64,000 nt of DNA from Deinococcus indicus. Lineage in GTDB: Bacteria > Deinococcota > Deinococci > Deinococcales > Deinococcaceae. The stretch spans positions 1 through 64,000 of the forward strand of contig NZ_NHMK01000012.1 of NCBI RefSeq assembly GCF_002198095.1, read 5' to 3'. Made by a program: the position numbers and the translations under genes. Positions 1-9,581 of this stretch are shown here, one piece after another (positions within the stretch are counted from its first letter, which is position 1; each line of letters begins with the position of its first letter). Below the pieces are notes generated by a model. It was not told the DNA's origin and made no database searches. It saw nothing but the letters and a program-made list of their open reading frames with translations.

Positions 1-707
1 GTTTTTCTCACCCAGCGCATCGCCCCCCACCAGTGGCGTGGCTTCTTGAGGTTTTTCTTCGGCTGGGCATACACGCCACAGCCCTGATACCCTCGGTCGC
101 CCAAGACCAGCGCTGCTTCCTGTGGATTCAGGAGTGCCCGTGCCACGGGAGGGTCTCCCTCTCGCCCAGGAACAATGGCAAAACGCACGAGCATGCCGTG
201 ATCGTCGATCACGGCATGCAGCTTGAACCCGTAGAAGAACCCGGTTCTGCCGTATCCACCGTGTCCGCCGCGACCACTCGTCGCAGTGGTCATGCTCCTG
301 GGGCGTTTGTGTCGGGCGCCAACGCAGTACACGAGCGGTTTGCTGTCGATGACATAGACAGTGTCGTCATCGAAGTGAGGCAATCGGAGCGCAAGGTCGG
401 CGTAGATGCGTTCGAGGTTCAGTTGGATGCGGAGATAGCGGGAGCGATCGGGTAAGGAGGGAAAGAGGAAGGTGTAGGTGGCGCGCACCTGAGCGAACCA
501 CTGTTGTGCCGAGGGCTGGTGGAGGAGTTCACCGACGAGTGCGATGGTCATGAGCTCGGCGTAACTGGCCTTCTGGTTGGGTTCGTCGGGTAACGTGAAG
601 AGGCCGCTGCGGGCAGCGGCCTTGAGGTAATCGTCGACGTAGACGTAGATGATCGTAAAAAGGTCCGTCACGGTAGACTGGTGCAGCGGAAGTTCTTTGG
701 TAGGCAT
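1..707 (-). CDS. IS982-like transposase, N-terminal 235 residues (partial)
   Basis: The frame is open from ATG at 707 to the window edge with no stop; the 3' end is missing. It begins MPTKELPLHQSTVTDLFTII and contains a VDDYLK segment near the N terminus, as in IS982-family transposases. Two acidic catalytic positions are visible: Asp in VYVIDSKPL (about residue 124) and Asp in GDRGYQG (about residue 207). The third acidic residue would lie beyond the edge. It would catalyse cut-and-paste movement of its own element. Whether it is intact cannot be judged here. An IS5-type assignment is less likely but possible. Confidence 0.8.
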   Translation of the reverse strand, partial: MPTKELPLHQSTVTDLFTIIYVYVDDYLKAAARSGLFTLPDEPNQKASYAELMTIALVGELLHQPSAQQWFAQVRATYTFLFPSLPDRSRYLRIQLNLERIYADLALRLPHFDDDTVYVIDSKPLVYCVGARHKRPRSMTTATSGRGGHGGYGRTGFFYGFKLHAVIDDHGMLVRFAIVPGREGDPPVARALLNPQEAALVLGDRGYQGCGVYAQPKKNLKKPRHWWGAMRWVRK

Positions 708-760
708 ACCGGAGCTTCCGCTTTTTCTGTCTCGTCGCCAACCCCTAGCACCCGAGGTTG
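1..760 (-). mobile_element. IS982-like insertion sequence, partial
   Basis: The transposase reading frame fills most of this stretch and runs off the left edge, so only the upstream end of the element is present. The non-coding end lies between the transposase start at 707 and roughly 760. The minus strand there begins near AACCTCGGGTGCTAGGGG, which may be the inverted repeat, but the partner end is outside the window, so the boundary is a guess. It sits directly upstream of the replication initiator gene. Confidence 0.6.
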
Positions 761-795
761 TCAGGAGAAATCATCAATCAGGCACCTGCCCCTCA

Positions 796-2322
796 ATGCC
801 AGATTCTGCCGCCTGTACTGGGCAGATCGTGAAACACCAGGTCGAACGTCCACGCCCGCCCCGGTCCGGCGCGCGGGTCCCTGCGATCGAGACCCCACGC
901 CGCGTCGACGAACTGAACCTGGGGCAACTGGGGCTGATCTGCGTACAGGAACGCATTCCAAGTGATTACACCAGCTGGGAAGTCCACCTTGACGTCGACG
1001 GGCAACCCGCGAGACTCTCCTGCGTGGCGCCCAGTGAGTTCGGTGGTGTGCCGCACGGCCTGGACGGCGACATCATGAACGGTATCCTGACCATCTTCCT
1101 GGAACAGGGTTCCCCCGAAAGCGGTGAGATCGTCACGACCGGGCATCAGATTCTCGTGAGCGCGGGACTGGATGTCGGCGGCCGGTACTACCAGGTGCTG
1201 CATGCCAGCCTGCACCGCCTGAACAGTGCGAAGTTCGTCGCTCAGAACGCGTGGCGGGCCCACACGCAGCGCCGCTGGACCACGCAGACCTTCTCGCTGG
1301 TGGACGATCTCGCGTACGACAGTGCCGAGCAGACCCTCGGGCGCGGAAGCGTCATCCGGATCCGGCTGCACCGCGCGTTCGTCCAGAGCGTCCGGGAGAA
1401 GTACCTCAAACCCCTGGACCCGATGCTCCTCGGAGAACTCACGCGGCCCCTGACCCGCAGCGTGTACCGCCTGCTGGACGCCCGACGGTACGACCCGACC
1501 GATCCGCAGGTGATCGCCATGGACCTGCGGATGCGCCTCGTGGACTGGGGTATCGAATGCAAGCTCAAGGACCTGGTGCCCAGCCGGATCCGCCGGGCCC
1601 TGGAAAAAGCCCACACCGAACTGCAGGAACACGGGTACCTCAAAGCGGTGGAGCACCTGGGAAGCGGTGCGCGGCAGGAGATCGTCTACCGCTTCGGCGA
1701 TGGCACCAATTTCGGTATGGACCTGCTCAGCCGCCTCGTGCGGCACGGCGTCGGTGTGAACGTCGCGCAGTCAGTGGTTCAGGAAACCGCTCGGGACGAT
1801 CTGATCCACCGCCTCGCGAAAGCGGAATACCTGCTGGCCCGGGGTTCCGGGCGAATTCAGAACCGCGCCGGGTACGTGGTGAGCGTCCTCAAGGACGACG
1901 GCACCCGGTTTCCCGATCCGGAGGGGTTCGTGCCGCCTGCCTCTCCAAAGGGCCGTGTGGCCCGGTCTGCTGGCGTGGCCACGCCAGCGCCTCCAGCCGC
2001 ACAGGAGCCTGCTCAGGAGGACGTGGCGAGTGTTCGCCGCGCCCGCGAAGCGGAGTTGCTGTCACTGACTTCAGAAGAGCAGGCGGACGCCCTCGTAGCC
2101 CGTATGCGGTTGTTATGCAGCGCGCAGGTCGTGAAGCTCGGCGCAGCCCGGATCGCTTTGATCCATCAGGCGATCCGGGCTGCGCTTCTGGACACGGTCA
2201 CCGTGGAACGGGAACTGATGACAGCCGTGTACAGCGGGAGCGCTGAAGTCTTCCTGCAGGCACTGATCCGGGAAGGCGAGGAGCGCCTTCAGAAGGGCCA
2301 GGGCGCACTGCCCGGTGGGTGA
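796..2322 (+). CDS. Plasmid replication initiator protein (RepA/RPA family)
   Basis: This 508-residue protein resembles the replication initiator A (RPA) family found on Deinococcus plasmids and megaplasmids. Family-like features are PHGLDGDIMNGILTIF at about residues 96-111, followed by YYQVLHASLHRL and a segment with LTRPLTRSVYRLLDARRYDP, which resemble the winged-helix DNA-binding part of Rep proteins. The C-terminal third (after about residue 370) is a charged extension I cannot assign. The ATG at 796 is the first good start in the frame; the frame stays open further upstream but overlaps the IS end. Rep would bind an origin nearby. I saw no clear iterons in the flanks, and no ParA/ParB in the window, though these could lie to the left. 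Confidence 0.8.
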   Translation: MPDSAACTGQIVKHQVERPRPPRSGARVPAIETPRRVDELNLGQLGLICVQERIPSDYTSWEVHLDVDGQPARLSCVAPSEFGGVPHGLDGDIMNGILTIFLEQGSPESGEIVTTGHQILVSAGLDVGGRYYQVLHASLHRLNSAKFVAQNAWRAHTQRRWTTQTFSLVDDLAYDSAEQTLGRGSVIRIRLHRAFVQSVREKYLKPLDPMLLGELTRPLTRSVYRLLDARRYDPTDPQVIAMDLRMRLVDWGIECKLKDLVPSRIRRALEKAHTELQEHGYLKAVEHLGSGARQEIVYRFGDGTNFGMDLLSRLVRHGVGVNVAQSVVQETARDDLIHRLAKAEYLLARGSGRIQNRAGYVVSVLKDDGTRFPDPEGFVPPASPKGRVARSAGVATPAPPAAQEPAQEDVASVRRAREAELLSLTSEEQADALVARMRLLCSAQVVKLGAARIALIHQAIRAALLDTVTVERELMTAVYSGSAEVFLQALIREGEERLQKGQGALPGG

Positions 2323-2685
2323 AGCCAAATCGATAGACCTCCTGCGAAGATACAGTGGGGGGAAGAGAACCTGGCTCTGTGTGGCCGCTCAACAAGAGTT
2401 CGCACTGATACGGACTGCCGGTTGTTTCGCCAGCAATCCGGAACTTCACCGCCCCTGCCGGCTCCACGTCCAGCAGCCCGCTGTTACTCCCATTCACTTC
2501 GCTCGGAACCGGCGGGCTTTGCGGCCCATTCGATCGGAGTCCGTATGAGACGTATTCGGTTCAAACATGAACCAGCGGCCGACAATTACCGGAATCATGT
2601 GTCTGGGGGCGGCCGTGATCTGACCATCGACATTGAGGCCGCCGGAGTACCATCAGCCTCTGTCCGGCGGACTCAATCTTCACGT
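2323..2685. other. Intergenic region after rep, holding one dispersed repeat
   Basis: About 360 bases between the rep stop and the cydB stop. The middle (2407-2547) is a copy of the dispersed repeat described separately. The rest shows no coding frame that I trust, no clear iteron array and no convincing terminator, although genes converge here. Confidence 0.6.
2407..2547 (-). repeat. Dispersed repeat copy 1 (reverse orientation)
   Basis: Starts TGATACGGACTGCCG and ends GATCGGAGTCCGTATGA. Between the ends are the family's conserved blocks: the complement of CGGAACTTCACCG and TGCCGGCTCCACGTCC, then GGCGGGCTTTGCGGCCCATTC. It is in the opposite orientation to most other copies and is non-coding. 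Confidence 0.85.
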
Positions 2686-3732
2686 TCAGGTCTGCCCGTA
2701 GACAGCCTGGCCGTCCTCAGCGGCGTCGTGGCCAGTCACGCGTCTGCGGAAGACCCAGAAATTCCATCCCTGGTAGGCCAGGATGAGCGGCAGGAAGAAC
2801 AGGGACGCGTAGGTCATCAGGCGGAGGGTGTAGGGTTCGGACGCTGAATTCTGCACGGTCAGGCTGTAGGCGTCACCGATGGTGCTGGGCATCAGCACCG
2901 GGTGCAAATTGATGAAGATGGTGGCGGTGGCGAACACGATGGTGAGGCCGGTAGCCGCGAAGGCCAGCGTATCTTTCTTGCGGGCCAGTGCAGCCCAGAT
3001 CAGCAGGAGGTTGATGGCGGCGGCTGCGGGGAACAGCCAGGCTGTCAGGCCGAAGCTGCGGAAGAGGGCTTCCTGAATGAACCCCCAGTACACGAACGCC
3101 AGGACGAACAGCGTGGCGAATGCACCGGCGGTCAGGGCGGCGTGCCGGGCTCGGGCGTGGATCGGATCGGCCTGATCGAGGCGCAGCAGCAGGAATGTCG
3201 CGCCGTGCAGGATGAACATGCTCAGGGTGGCCAGTCCGCCCAGCACGCTGAACGCGTTGATCGCCTCAGACACGCCGCCCTGGTACCGGCCGCTGGAGCC
3301 CAGGGGCAGGCCGCGCACCATGTTCGCCATAATCATGCCCCACAGGAAGGCGGGCAGGAGGTTGGTGACGAAGCTGGTGACGTCCCAGAAGGTCCGCCAG
3401 CGGACGTTACTTGATTCGCCCCGGTACTCGAATGCCACGCCCCGGCCGATCAGGGAGAGCAGGATCAGTGTGAACATGGGGTACAGGGCGGTCATCAGCG
3501 TGCCGTACCAGAGTGGGAACGCCGCGAAGATCGCCCCGGCGCCGAGGATGATCCAGACCTCGTTCGCGGCCCAGAACGGGCCGACGGTGCCGATCATGGC
3601 GCGCCGCTCCCGTTCACGCCGGGCCAGGAAGGGCTGCAGGATGCCTTCACCGAAGGTGAATCCGTCCAGGAAGAAATAGATGGAGAAGGTCAGGCCAATC
3701 AGGAAAAGCCAGAGGGTGGGAAGGTCAGGCAT
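2686..3732 (-). CDS. cydB: Cytochrome bd ubiquinol oxidase subunit II
   Basis: CydB partners CydA in the membrane to make the terminal oxidase that passes electrons from quinol to oxygen. The 348-residue protein starts [20 protein letters not shown] and has the family hallmarks [33 protein letters not shown] and the [10 protein letters not shown] loop, with eight to nine hydrophobic helices. Its length is normal for the family. It begins 33 bases after the cydA stop and is the last gene of a cydDCAB operon read right to left. It converges on rep across a repeat-bearing spacer. Confidence 0.97.
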   Translation of the reverse strand: MPDLPTLWLFLIGLTFSIYFFLDGFTFGEGILQPFLARRERERRAMIGTVGPFWAANEVWIILGAGAIFAAFPLWYGTLMTALYPMFTLILLSLIGRGVAFEYRGESSNVRWRTFWDVTSFVTNLLPAFLWGMIMANMVRGLPLGSSGRYQGGVSEAINAFSVLGGLATLSMFILHGATFLLLRLDQADPIHARARHAALTAGAFATLFVLAFVYWGFIQEALFRSFGLTAWLFPAAAAINLLLIWAALARKKDTLAFAATGLTIVFATATIFINLHPVLMPSTIGDAYSLTVQNSASEPYTLRLMTYASLFFLPLILAYQGWNFWVFRRRVTGHDAAEDGQAVYGQT

Positions 3733-3765
3733 ACAGTCTCCTTGTCCCTGAAGCGGCGAGGCCGC

Positions 3766-5181
3766 TCAGAGCCGCGCTCCTTCGGGGACGTAGTCGGGGG
3801 CGGGCACCGAGGGCGTCTCGACATCCGGTTCGTGCATCCCGGCGCGGGCGGTGCGTGTCAGCAGGAACACGTCCAGCCCAATCAGCGTCAGGTACACCAC
3901 CCAGAACGCCGCCAGCGACAGCAGCACCCACAATGGGTTCAGCTGACTGACGGCGTCCCCGGTGCGCAGCAGGCCCTGCACGATCCACGGCTGGCGACCC
4001 ATCTCGGTGGCGATCCACCCGCTGAAGTTCGCCAGGTGCGGTACGAGCGGCATTGCCAGCAGCAGCGGGTACAGCCGCCCCGGATCGTCCAGTTTGCCCT
4101 GACGCCAGCGCCACACGTACACCAGGGTCACGAGCAGCATCAGGAACCCCAGGCCGACCATCACCCGGAACGACCAGTACACCGGCCACACCCACGGCGT
4201 GTAGTTCCCGGGACCGTACTTCGCCTCGTACTCCTTCTGGAGGTCGTTAATGCCTTTGGCCTTGTCGGTGAAGTTGTTGAAGGCCAGGAACGACCCGACG
4301 TACGGCACGCTGAGTTCGAAGCGGTTCTCGCGCGCGTCGTTGCTCGGCAGCGCGATGAGGCTCTCGGGCATCTGGTTGCCTTCAGGGGCGTCCCACAGGG
4401 CGCTGAACGCGGCGTATTTCATGGGCTGGTCGCGCACGGCGCTCTGGCCCTGTTCGTGCCCGGCGAGGATCACGCCGCCCGAGCCGATCAGCGCGGTCAT
4501 CAACGCCACGCGGAAGCTGACGCGGAACGCCTCGACGTTCGCCCGGCGGCGCAGGTGGTAGGCGCTGACGGCCAGCACGAAGAACGCCGCGACGGTCAGG
4601 CTGCCCGTCCAGATGTGCGCGAACCATTCCAGCCCCTTGGGGTTGGTGACGATCGCCCAGGCGTCGGTCATGACGGCCCGGCCGTTCTTGATCTCGAAGC
4701 CCACGGGATGCTGCATCCAGGCGTTGGCGATGATGATCCAGAAGGCGCTGATGGTCGTCCCGGCGGCGACGATCCAGATGCTCGCGAGGCTCGCCCAGGC
4801 GGGGATGCGGTCCTTGCCGAACCACCACAGGCCCAGGAAGGTGCTCTCGAGGAAGAACGCCATCAGGACCTCCAGGGCCAGGGGCACGCCGAAGATGTTC
4901 CCGACGAAGTTCGAGAAGCCCTGCCAGTTCATGCCGAACTGGAATTCCTGCACGATGCCGGTGACGACGCCCACGGCGAAGTTGATGAAGAACAGGTGCC
5001 CGAAGAAGCGCGTGAGGTTCTCCAGTTTTGGATCGCCGCTCCGGTAGGCCAGGGTCTGGAGGACGGCGATGATCAACGCGAAGCCGACGGTGAACGGGAC
5101 GAAGAAGTAGTGGAAGATGCTGGTGGTGGCGAACTGGAAGCGCGACAGGTCGAGGGTGGAGAAGCCCAGGATCTCGTTCAT
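3766..5181 (-). CDS. cydA: Cytochrome bd ubiquinol oxidase subunit I
   Basis: The 471-residue heme-bearing subunit oxidises quinol and reduces oxygen. His24 in the segment [14 protein letters not shown] corresponds to the heme b595 ligand region. The family signature GRQPW is at residues 395-399. The periplasmic Q-loop around [20 protein letters not shown] is short. The start ATG overlaps the cydC stop (ATGA), so the two are translationally coupled. Cytochrome bd enzymes are known to tolerate sulfide that blocks heme-copper oxidases, which fits the SQR gene nearby. The C-terminal tail (about 25 residues) is hydrophilic. Confidence 0.97.
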   Translation of the reverse strand: MNEILGFSTLDLSRFQFATTSIFHYFFVPFTVGFALIIAVLQTLAYRSGDPKLENLTRFFGHLFFINFAVGVVTGIVQEFQFGMNWQGFSNFVGNIFGVPLALEVLMAFFLESTFLGLWWFGKDRIPAWASLASIWIVAAGTTISAFWIIIANAWMQHPVGFEIKNGRAVMTDAWAIVTNPKGLEWFAHIWTGSLTVAAFFVLAVSAYHLRRRANVEAFRVSFRVALMTALIGSGGVILAGHEQGQSAVRDQPMKYAAFSALWDAPEGNQMPESLIALPSNDARENRFELSVPYVGSFLAFNNFTDKAKGINDLQKEYEAKYGPGNYTPWVWPVYWSFRVMVGLGFLMLLVTLVYVWRWRQGKLDDPGRLYPLLLAMPLVPHLANFSGWIATEMGRQPWIVQGLLRTGDAVSQLNPLWVLLSLAAFWVVYLTLIGLDVFLLTRTARAGMHEPDVETPSVPAPDYVPEGARL

Positions 5182-6779
5182 ATGACCTTCTTTTGCGTGG
5201 AGGCGGCGGGCAGCGGGTGCAGCTGGCCGTCCTGGAGCCGGTAGATCTGATCGGCCAGGGCGAGAGGGGCGGGTCGGTGGGACGCAATGATGAGGGTGCG
5301 GCCCTGCCGATTGGCCTGAATGCCCTTCAGGACCAGCAACTCGGTGTCCGGGTCGAGGTGCGCAGTGGGTTCGTCCAGCACTACGATCCGGCTGGGGGCG
5401 AGCAGAGCACGCAGGATCGAGACTCGGGCGCGCTCACCACCACTGAGCTGGGTGCCCCCCTCCCCTACCCAGTGATCCGGGCACAGGTGATCGAGCGCGA
5501 ACTGCGTCAGGAGGGGCTTGAGCTGCTCATCTGTGAGATTCGGGTCGGCCAGGCGCAGGTTCTCACGTAGGCTGCCGTCCAGCAGCGGAGATTGTTGAGG
5601 ATGCAGGCTCAGCGCGCGCCTCACGTCACTCAGCGCCGCGGTTGGCAGGGGAATGCCGCTCAGCGTCACCTCACCCTGATCCGGATCGAGATCCCGGGTG
5701 AGCAGGTGCAGCAGCGTACTTTTCCCTGCTCCGCTCGGACCGGTGAGGACCACGCAGCGGCCGGCGGCGACGTGCAGGTGGACGCCGTTGAGGATGGTGC
5801 GTTCACCGAGCCGGACCGTGACGCCGCGCAGGTCGAGCTCGAGTGGTCCGTCAGGCAGCGACTGCGGCGAGGGAGGACCGACGACCAGCGGCGTCTGGTC
5901 GCGCCACTGACGTGTCCTGTTCCGGGCGCTGATCCGCTCAGCGTGCGCGGCCGGTAAGGTGGTGAGCAGCGTGGCCGCTTCGAAGGCGGCCGCGGTGGCC
6001 AGGACGAGTCCAGCCAGCCAGGCGCCGGTGAGCGTGCCGGCTGTGACCAGGTCAGCGCCTCGCCACAGCGCGCCGCTGACTGCCAGGGCGAACATCAGTT
6101 CGCGGGTCAGCGTGAACTGCCACGCGAGGGTGCTGCTGCTGCCTGCGGTGACCATGATGGCGCGGTTGAGCGCGGTGAGGTGTGGGAGGGCGGCCTGACT
6201 GACACTGTCGGCGCTTCCGGCGACGGCGTCGAGGAGGCGGGCGCTGTGCTCGCGCCGCAGCTCCTGTCTGTCCTGGGCGAGGGCCGCGGCGGGGTGCCGC
6301 TGCGTGGCGGCGTGACCGGCGGTGACCAGCAGGGGCACGCCGGTCAGTGCGGCCAGGAGTGGATCGATCAGCAGGGTGGTGAGCGTGATGGCGGTGGCCA
6401 CAGCGATGAAACTCAGGAGCGGCAGAGGCACCCTGAGGGTCCACATCTGGCGGGCGTCAACGTCCGCTTGCGCCCGACTGAGCAGGTCGCCGCGCCGCTC
6501 TAGACTGAGCAGGTCGCGTCCAAACCGGCTGATCGTATCGAACCACTGAAGGCGCAGGTGCGCGCCGAGCGCCAGGGCGTGGGCGTGGCCGGTCAGCCGC
6601 TCGGCATACCGCAGGGCGGCGCGGCCCACGCCGAGCGCGCGCACCGTGGTGACAAGCAGGGTGAGACTCAGGAAGTCGTCGGGTTGCAGCGCCGCCCTGG
6701 AGATCAGGACGCCCGACGCGGCGGCCAGGCCGACGGCGGCGAGAGATGCGAGCGCCGCGAGCAGCACCGCCCCGTTCAT
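5178..6779 (-). CDS. cydC: Thiol reductant ABC exporter subunit CydC
   Basis: Half of the heterodimeric CydDC exporter of cysteine/glutathione-type thiols needed to assemble cytochrome bd. The 533-residue protein has an N-terminal six-helix transmembrane domain including [16 protein letters not shown], a CydC-like segment. An ATPase domain follows with Walker [10 protein letters not shown], signature [16 protein letters not shown] and Walker [12 protein letters not shown]. The start overlaps the cydD stop, and the stop overlaps the cydA start. The CydC/CydD names are chosen by family resemblance of the membrane domain. Confidence 0.92.
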   Translation of the reverse strand: MNGAVLLAALASLAAVGLAAASGVLISRAALQPDDFLSLTLLVTTVRALGVGRAALRYAERLTGHAHALALGAHLRLQWFDTISRFGRDLLSLERRGDLLSRAQADVDARQMWTLRVPLPLLSFIAVATAITLTTLLIDPLLAALTGVPLLVTAGHAATQRHPAAALAQDRQELRREHSARLLDAVAGSADSVSQAALPHLTALNRAIMVTAGSSSTLAWQFTLTRELMFALAVSGALWRGADLVTAGTLTGAWLAGLVLATAAAFEAATLLTTLPAAHAERISARNRTRQWRDQTPLVVGPPSPQSLPDGPLELDLRGVTVRLGERTILNGVHLHVAAGRCVVLTGPSGAGKSTLLHLLTRDLDPDQGEVTLSGIPLPTAALSDVRRALSLHPQQSPLLDGSLRENLRLADPNLTDEQLKPLLTQFALDHLCPDHWVGEGGTQLSGGERARVSILRALLAPSRIVVLDEPTAHLDPDTELLVLKGIQANRQGRTLIIASHRPAPLALADQIYRLQDGQLHPLPAASTQKKVI

Positions 6780-8473
6780 GCGGCCCGCCCGGCGAGCGTG
6801 AGGTGCTGCGCGGAGAAGTTGACGGCGTGATGCGTGACGAGCACCACGGTCCTCGAGTGGAAGGCGGCCCGGATGACCTGCACGATGGCCGCTTCGGTCT
6901 CCGGGTCGAGGTGGGCGGTCGGTTCGTCCAGGAGCACCAGGGCGGGCGTGGTGAGCAGGGCGCGCGCCAGGGAGAGCCGCGCGAGTTCGCCGCCGGAGAG
7001 ATGCAGGCCCCCTTCACCCAGCGGGGTGTCCAGACCCTGTGGGAGGTGACGGATGAGGTCGAGCAGGCCGACCTGCGTGGCGACGTCGATCAGGTCGGTA
7101 TCGCTGGCGTCGGGCCGGGTGACGCTGAGGTTGACCCGCAGGGACGCCGCCAGCAGGTGCGGGTGCTGGGGGACGAACGCCACATGCGCGCGCCAGGCGT
7201 CCGCGTCGAGATACTGCAGGGGCGTGCCGTTGACCAGAATCTCTCCCTGAAAGGGAACGTGGCGGCGCAGGGCGTGCAGGAGGCTGGTCTTGCCGCTGCC
7301 ACTGGGGCCGCGCAGGGTGACGTGCGTTCCGGCGGGGACGGTGGCGGTGAGTGGACTGCACCCTGCGCCCCCGGTGCCGGGGAAGTGCGCGCGGGCGTCA
7401 CGGAAGGTCAGGGTGGGCGGCCCGGGTTCGGTGGGGCGCTGTCCGGTCAGGACCGGGGTCATGCGGCGCAGGGCCGCGAGGTGCGCGGCCAGAGGTTCGG
7501 CGTCCATGGCTGCGTGGCGGTCCGCGCCGAGTTGCCGGAGCGGAGCGAAGTACTCGGCGACGAGCATCAGGGCCGCGAGGGTCGGGGCCAGAGACGCGGC
7601 GCCGCCGAACAGACGCACGCCGATCCACACGGCCACGAGGGCCGTGGCGAGCGTGACCGCGAATTCCAGGACGAGACCGCTGAGGAAGGCGATCTTCAGA
7701 ACGTTGAGGGTGAGGGTCCGGTGCTGTTCGGCGCTTGCTTTCAGGACGCGGCGGTACGTGCTGACCTGTCCGTGAAGGTGCAGGAGCGGGAGGTGCGCGG
7801 TGACCGTGAGCAGGCGGGCGTTGAGCCGCGTGTGCGCCTGCCACTGGCGGTCGGTGGCCGCGTGTGCGGCGAGGCCGACCAGCCAGAGGAACAGGATGGT
7901 GAGCGGTCCGGTAATGGCCAGCAGCAGCGCCGTGGCCGGATCCAGCAGGGCCGTCACGATCAGCAGGGTCGGCGTGGTGATGGCGGCGTGCCAGCGGGCA
8001 GGCAGGAACCGGGCGAAGTAAGGGGCGAGTCGGGTGTCGAGGTCGGTGTCGAGGAGGTTCAGGTGACTGCTGCGCTGGGCACTGAGTTGTACGGGCCCGA
8101 GGGTGAGCGCGGCGTGGGTCAGGTCTGCGCGCAGGTCGTGAAGTCGCCGGGCGGCCATGCTCGTGAGGATGCGCTCCCGGAGGGCGGCGGTGACGGCGCG
8201 ACCGATCAGGCTGACGGCGATGGTGAGCGTCACCGCTGTGTCTGGTAGGCGGTGGTCGAGAAGGGCAGTCGCGATGGCCTGCGCCGCAGTGACGGCGAAC
8301 GTGGCGGTCAGCAGGGTGCTGATGAGGCTGAGCAGGGCGCTGAGAGTGAGCGCCTGCCGGACGTCCGGATGGTGGCCGAGTTCGCGCAGGAGGTGCGTGG
8401 CGTCAGGTGGGGCCAGCGGGTGTTGGGGAGGCGGGGGCGCGGCCCGCCAGCGTCTGAGCAGGGCGAAGGTCAT
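6776..8473 (-). CDS. cydD: Thiol reductant ABC exporter subunit CydD
   Basis: First gene of the cydDCAB operon, 565 residues. The membrane domain covers roughly residues 40-310. The nucleotide-binding domain carries Walker [10 protein letters not shown], signature [16 protein letters not shown] and Walker [13 protein letters not shown]. It pairs with CydC, overlapping its start by four bases. Upstream, a 17-bp perfect palindrome at 8484-8500 and an AT-rich stretch with a possible extended -10 lie between this start and the LysR gene stop. This suggests that the operon has its own regulated promoter. Confidence 0.92.
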   Translation of the reverse strand: MTFALLRRWRAAPPPPQHPLAPPDATHLLRELGHHPDVRQALTLSALLSLISTLLTATFAVTAAQAIATALLDHRLPDTAVTLTIAVSLIGRAVTAALRERILTSMAARRLHDLRADLTHAALTLGPVQLSAQRSSHLNLLDTDLDTRLAPYFARFLPARWHAAITTPTLLIVTALLDPATALLLAITGPLTILFLWLVGLAAHAATDRQWQAHTRLNARLLTVTAHLPLLHLHGQVSTYRRVLKASAEQHRTLTLNVLKIAFLSGLVLEFAVTLATALVAVWIGVRLFGGAASLAPTLAALMLVAEYFAPLRQLGADRHAAMDAEPLAAHLAALRRMTPVLTGQRPTEPGPPTLTFRDARAHFPGTGGAGCSPLTATVPAGTHVTLRGPSGSGKTSLLHALRRHVPFQGEILVNGTPLQYLDADAWRAHVAFVPQHPHLLAASLRVNLSVTRPDASDTDLIDVATQVGLLDLIRHLPQGLDTPLGEGGLHLSGGELARLSLARALLTTPALVLLDEPTAHLDPETEAAIVQVIRAAFHSRTVVLVTHHAVNFSAQHLTLAGRAA

Positions 8474-8483
8474 GCCGCGAGCA

Positions 8484-8500
8484 TATCCATGAAATGGATA
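8484..8500. promoter_or_regulatory. Perfect palindrome upstream of cydD
   Basis: TATCCAT-GAA-ATGGATA, 7-bp arms with a 3-base spacer, 11 bases upstream of the cydD ATG. In the cydD direction an AT-rich stretch with TGATAATG lies just upstream at 8522-8529 and could be the -10. The palindrome would then fall between promoter and start codon, where a bound protein would block transcription. Which regulator binds is unknown. Confidence 0.5.
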
Positions 8501-8547
8501 AAATCACGGGCTAAACGGCCCATTATCAGAATTACAGATATAAACTA

Positions 8548-9486
8548 TCACTGAGCTGGCGTGTGGGGCGCGGGCGCCACATGAAACAGGGTCCGCAGCG
8601 GGTGCCGCGCCAGCACTTCGATCAGCGTCCGGGTGGCTGCGGGCACCGCGGCGGCTGGAAGCGTGATCAGGGTGTGCGCCACCGTGACGTTCGGCGCTTC
8701 GATTCCCAGCGAAACCACGCGGCCGTCCCGCAGGTCCCCGCTGAGGAACGAGGCGGGCAGGATGCCGATCCCATGACCGCGACGCACGCCTTCGAGCACC
8801 GCCCAGAGACTGCCGAGTTCAGCGCCCTGATGGACACCCAATCCCGTGCCCTTGAGGAGCCGCTCGGCCTGCAGGCGGATGCCGCTGCCATGCGCGGCCC
8901 ACAGCAGCGTTTCGCCATGCAGGGCGTGCGGCGGCACATACCCCTGATCTGCGAGCGGGTGCCCTGGCGGGACGGCGACGCGCAGGGTGTCTTCGCCAAG
9001 CTGGTGGTAGTCGAGGTCGACAGAGGTGCGCTGAGGGGGCGTCACGATCAGCGCGGCGGCCAGTGTCCCGGCGCGGACCTCGTCGGTGAGGTCCGCCGCC
9101 GGTCGGGTGTCCGCCTGGATCTGAAGGCCGTGCTCGGCCCCAAGGCGAACGACGCTGCTCACCGCCGGGGTCAGCGCGACCGAGAACCCGACGCGCAGCG
9201 TGGCCGCAGTGCGCGCCCGCAGGCCCCCCACCAGATCCGCGGCGTCCTGGATGTTCCGGGCGACCGCCTGCGCGTAGGGCAGGAGCCGCTCGCCGTCCGG
9301 GGTCAGACGCACGCCACGGCCCTGCCGTTCGTACAGCGGCGCGCCGACGCGCTCCTGCAGAACGCGCAACTGACCGCTCACCGCCGGCTGGCTGAGATGG
9401 AGGGCCTGCGCGGCGCGGCTAACACTGGCGAGTTCGGCCACCACGCTGAACGTGATCATGTGTTCTGGATTAATGCGCACTGCCAC
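8548..9486 (-). CDS. LysR-family transcriptional regulator
   Basis: A 312-residue LysR protein. The N-terminal winged helix (SVSRAAQALHLSQPAVSGQLRVLQE, about residues 17-41) binds DNA. Residues about 90-300 form the periplasmic-binding-like effector domain. It sits upstream of cydDCAB on the same strand and divergent from the SQR gene, so either or both are plausible targets. The divergent spacer holds CTGATA-N5-TATCAG, shaped like a LysR box. The effector is unknown; sulfide or quinone status is an inference from context. An ATG nine codons downstream (MITFSVV) is an alternative start. Confidence 0.9.
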   Translation of the reverse strand: MAVRINPEHMITFSVVAELASVSRAAQALHLSQPAVSGQLRVLQERVGAPLYERQGRGVRLTPDGERLLPYAQAVARNIQDAADLVGGLRARTAATLRVGFSVALTPAVSSVVRLGAEHGLQIQADTRPAADLTDEVRAGTLAAALIVTPPQRTSVDLDYHQLGEDTLRVAVPPGHPLADQGYVPPHALHGETLLWAAHGSGIRLQAERLLKGTGLGVHQGAELGSLWAVLEGVRRGHGIGILPASFLSGDLRDGRVVSLGIEAPNVTVAHTLITLPAAAVPAATRTLIEVLARHPLRTLFHVAPAPHTPAQ

Positions 9487-9503
9487 TGCCTCCGTCCTGT
9501 TGA

Positions 9504-9520
9504 CTGATATTCACTATCAG
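9504..9520. promoter_or_regulatory. Candidate LysR operator in the LysR/SQR divergent spacer
   Basis: CTGATA-TTCAC-TATCAG is a perfect 6-bp inverted repeat, 18 bases upstream of the LysR start and about 60 bases upstream of the SQR start. The adjacent 9521-9560 stretch is strongly AT-rich (AAATATAAATAGTACAC), suitable for the SQR promoter. TATCA half-sites recur near 8524 and 8546, upstream of cydD. Confidence 0.5.
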
Positions 9521-9581
9521 AAATATAAATAGTACACTGTAAATATAACAAAGTTACTGGTTCGTGTGATGATATACGCCC

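Noticed and set aside
2323..2406. Iterons next to the rep gene
   Set aside because: I looked for short direct repeats on both sides of rep and found none convincing; the right flank is mostly a dispersed repeat.
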